A DNA stretch of 6,740 bases from DASQDN01 sp035630195 (GTDB lineage: Bacteria; Acidobacteriota; Terriglobia; Bryobacterales; Bryobacteraceae), in assembly GCA_035630195.1 (NCBI GenBank), contig DASQLD010000379.1, forward strand, positions 1 through 6,740, read 5' to 3'. The notes beneath the pieces are model-generated. The model was not told the origin of the DNA. It made no database searches and saw only the letters and a list, made by a program, of their open reading frames with translations. The translations under genes and the position numbers were made by a program. Within the stretch, counting starts at the first letter, position 1; each line of letters starts with the position of its first letter. Shown here piece by piece: positions 6,275 through 6,740 of the stretch.

Positions 6275-6740
6275 TTGGTCCGCCGAAATTCGGTCTCGAA
6301 ATCCCGTCGCGCCTGATCGAGTGTCTTCTCTGTCGTTGTTTGAGTTCGAGACAATACCACGGGGCGGATGACCTTGCCGGACAGGCCTCCGAGGAACTCG
6401 GACCGGCCTCGATTCATGCTGATGAGGTAGACCGCCGGATTGTTGGGATCGCTATCGTCGCTTACGAGATGATCGATCTGAAAACTGGATTGGAAATATC
6501 TGTTGGCATAGATCTGCTTCATCAAAACAATCGCTTCTCGATGTCCGAGCCGCTTGTCTTCCCATATAGAAACTTGCGCGACACGAGTGAGCGGCCGAAA
6601 GCCAAAAGTCATTTGCTTCCAAATGAAGAAATCTTCTTGCCCACGGCCGCGGACATTCGGATACCGAAGCAGATATTCGTATGCAGCCGGCAGGCGTTCG
6701 CGCAGGTACGTTGCCTGCCTGACCATCGGCTCAAAGTCTT
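6271..6740 (-). CDS. Protein of unknown function, 5' end outside the window
   Basis: I do not recognise a named family. The frame is open through the right edge of the window: codons before the first visible ATG (6726) read D-F-E-P, so the true start may lie beyond 6740 and this is probably the C-terminal part of a longer protein. About 156 residues are visible, rich in aromatic and charged residues, with no obvious membrane helix. Stretches such as QEDFFIWKQMTFGFRPLTRV, KQIYANRYFQSS and VYLISMNRGRSEFLGG suggest a folded mixed alpha/beta domain. A Lys/Arg/Glu-rich tail follows. The TGA overlaps the TTG start of the PAP2 gene by 4 bp, so it is co-transcribed and translationally coupled with the lipid genes. 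A periplasmic or lipoprotein location is possible if a signal peptide lies upstream, but cannot be seen. Confidence 0.72.
   Translation of the reverse strand, partial: DFEPMVRQATYLRERLPAAYEYLLRYPNVRGRGQEDFFIWKQMTFGFRPLTRVAQVSIWEDKRLGHREAIVLMKQIYANRYFQSSFQIDHLVSDDSDPNNPAVYLISMNRGRSEFLGGLSGKVIRPVVLSRTQTTTEKTLDQARRDFETEFRRTN

Noticed and set aside
1..6740. CRISPR array, tRNA or rRNA gene, riboswitch
   Set aside because: No regularly spaced repeats, cloverleaf-like segment or conserved RNA core was seen; gene density leaves almost no non-coding space outside 1-166.

Overview
The window looks like chromosomal or genomic-island DNA of a Gram-negative proteobacterium. A soil or plant-associated alphaproteobacterium of the rhizobial type is my best guess. 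This rests on moderate-to-high G+C by eye, tightly packed operons with 4-bp stop/start overlaps, GTG and TTG starts, and the acid-sugar catabolic gene types. The taxonomic call is inference; no rRNA or marker gene is present.

Layout: (1) Positions 1-166 carry no convincing gene. They hold nested palindromes and two 25-bp tandem repeats that resemble the terminal repeats of IS21-family insertion sequences, ending about 25 bp before the first gene. (2) Positions 167-4237 on the + strand form a four-gene, head-to-tail operon without gaps: a DUF6282-type predicted metal-dependent hydrolase (amidohydrolase-like barrel), an MFS anion/sugar-acid transporter, a class II aldolase-fold decarboxylase (OtnC type) and a four-carbon acid-sugar kinase (OtnK type, formerly DUF1537). 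(3) A short convergent junction (4238-4248) has a small hairpin followed by four Ts. (4) Positions 4249-6740 on the - strand form a second operon, transcribed right to left. In transcription order it encodes an unrecognised protein (5' end outside the window), a PAP2/Aur1-like membrane phosphatase or phosphotransferase, a CDP-alcohol phosphatidyltransferase and a GtrA-like four-helix membrane protein. Each junction overlaps by 4 bp.

How the genes fit together: the + operon is best read as uptake and catabolism of an acid sugar. The transporter imports it, OtnK phosphorylates a 3-oxo-tetronate (C4) intermediate, and OtnC decarboxylates the product to dihydroxyacetone phosphate. The usual partners, a tetronate dehydrogenase and the OtnI isomerase, are missing from the window, and a DUF6282 hydrolase of unknown substrate sits first in the operon. 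This suggests a variant entry route, for example hydrolysis of a lactone or derivatised acid sugar, or an operon whose 5' part was cut off at the IS-like boundary. The - operon is a membrane-lipid cassette: a CDP-alcohol phosphotransferase to build a phospholipid, a PAP2 enzyme to dephosphorylate or transfer a head group, and a GtrA protein that may move a lipid-linked substrate. Exact lipid substrates cannot be read from sequence alone.
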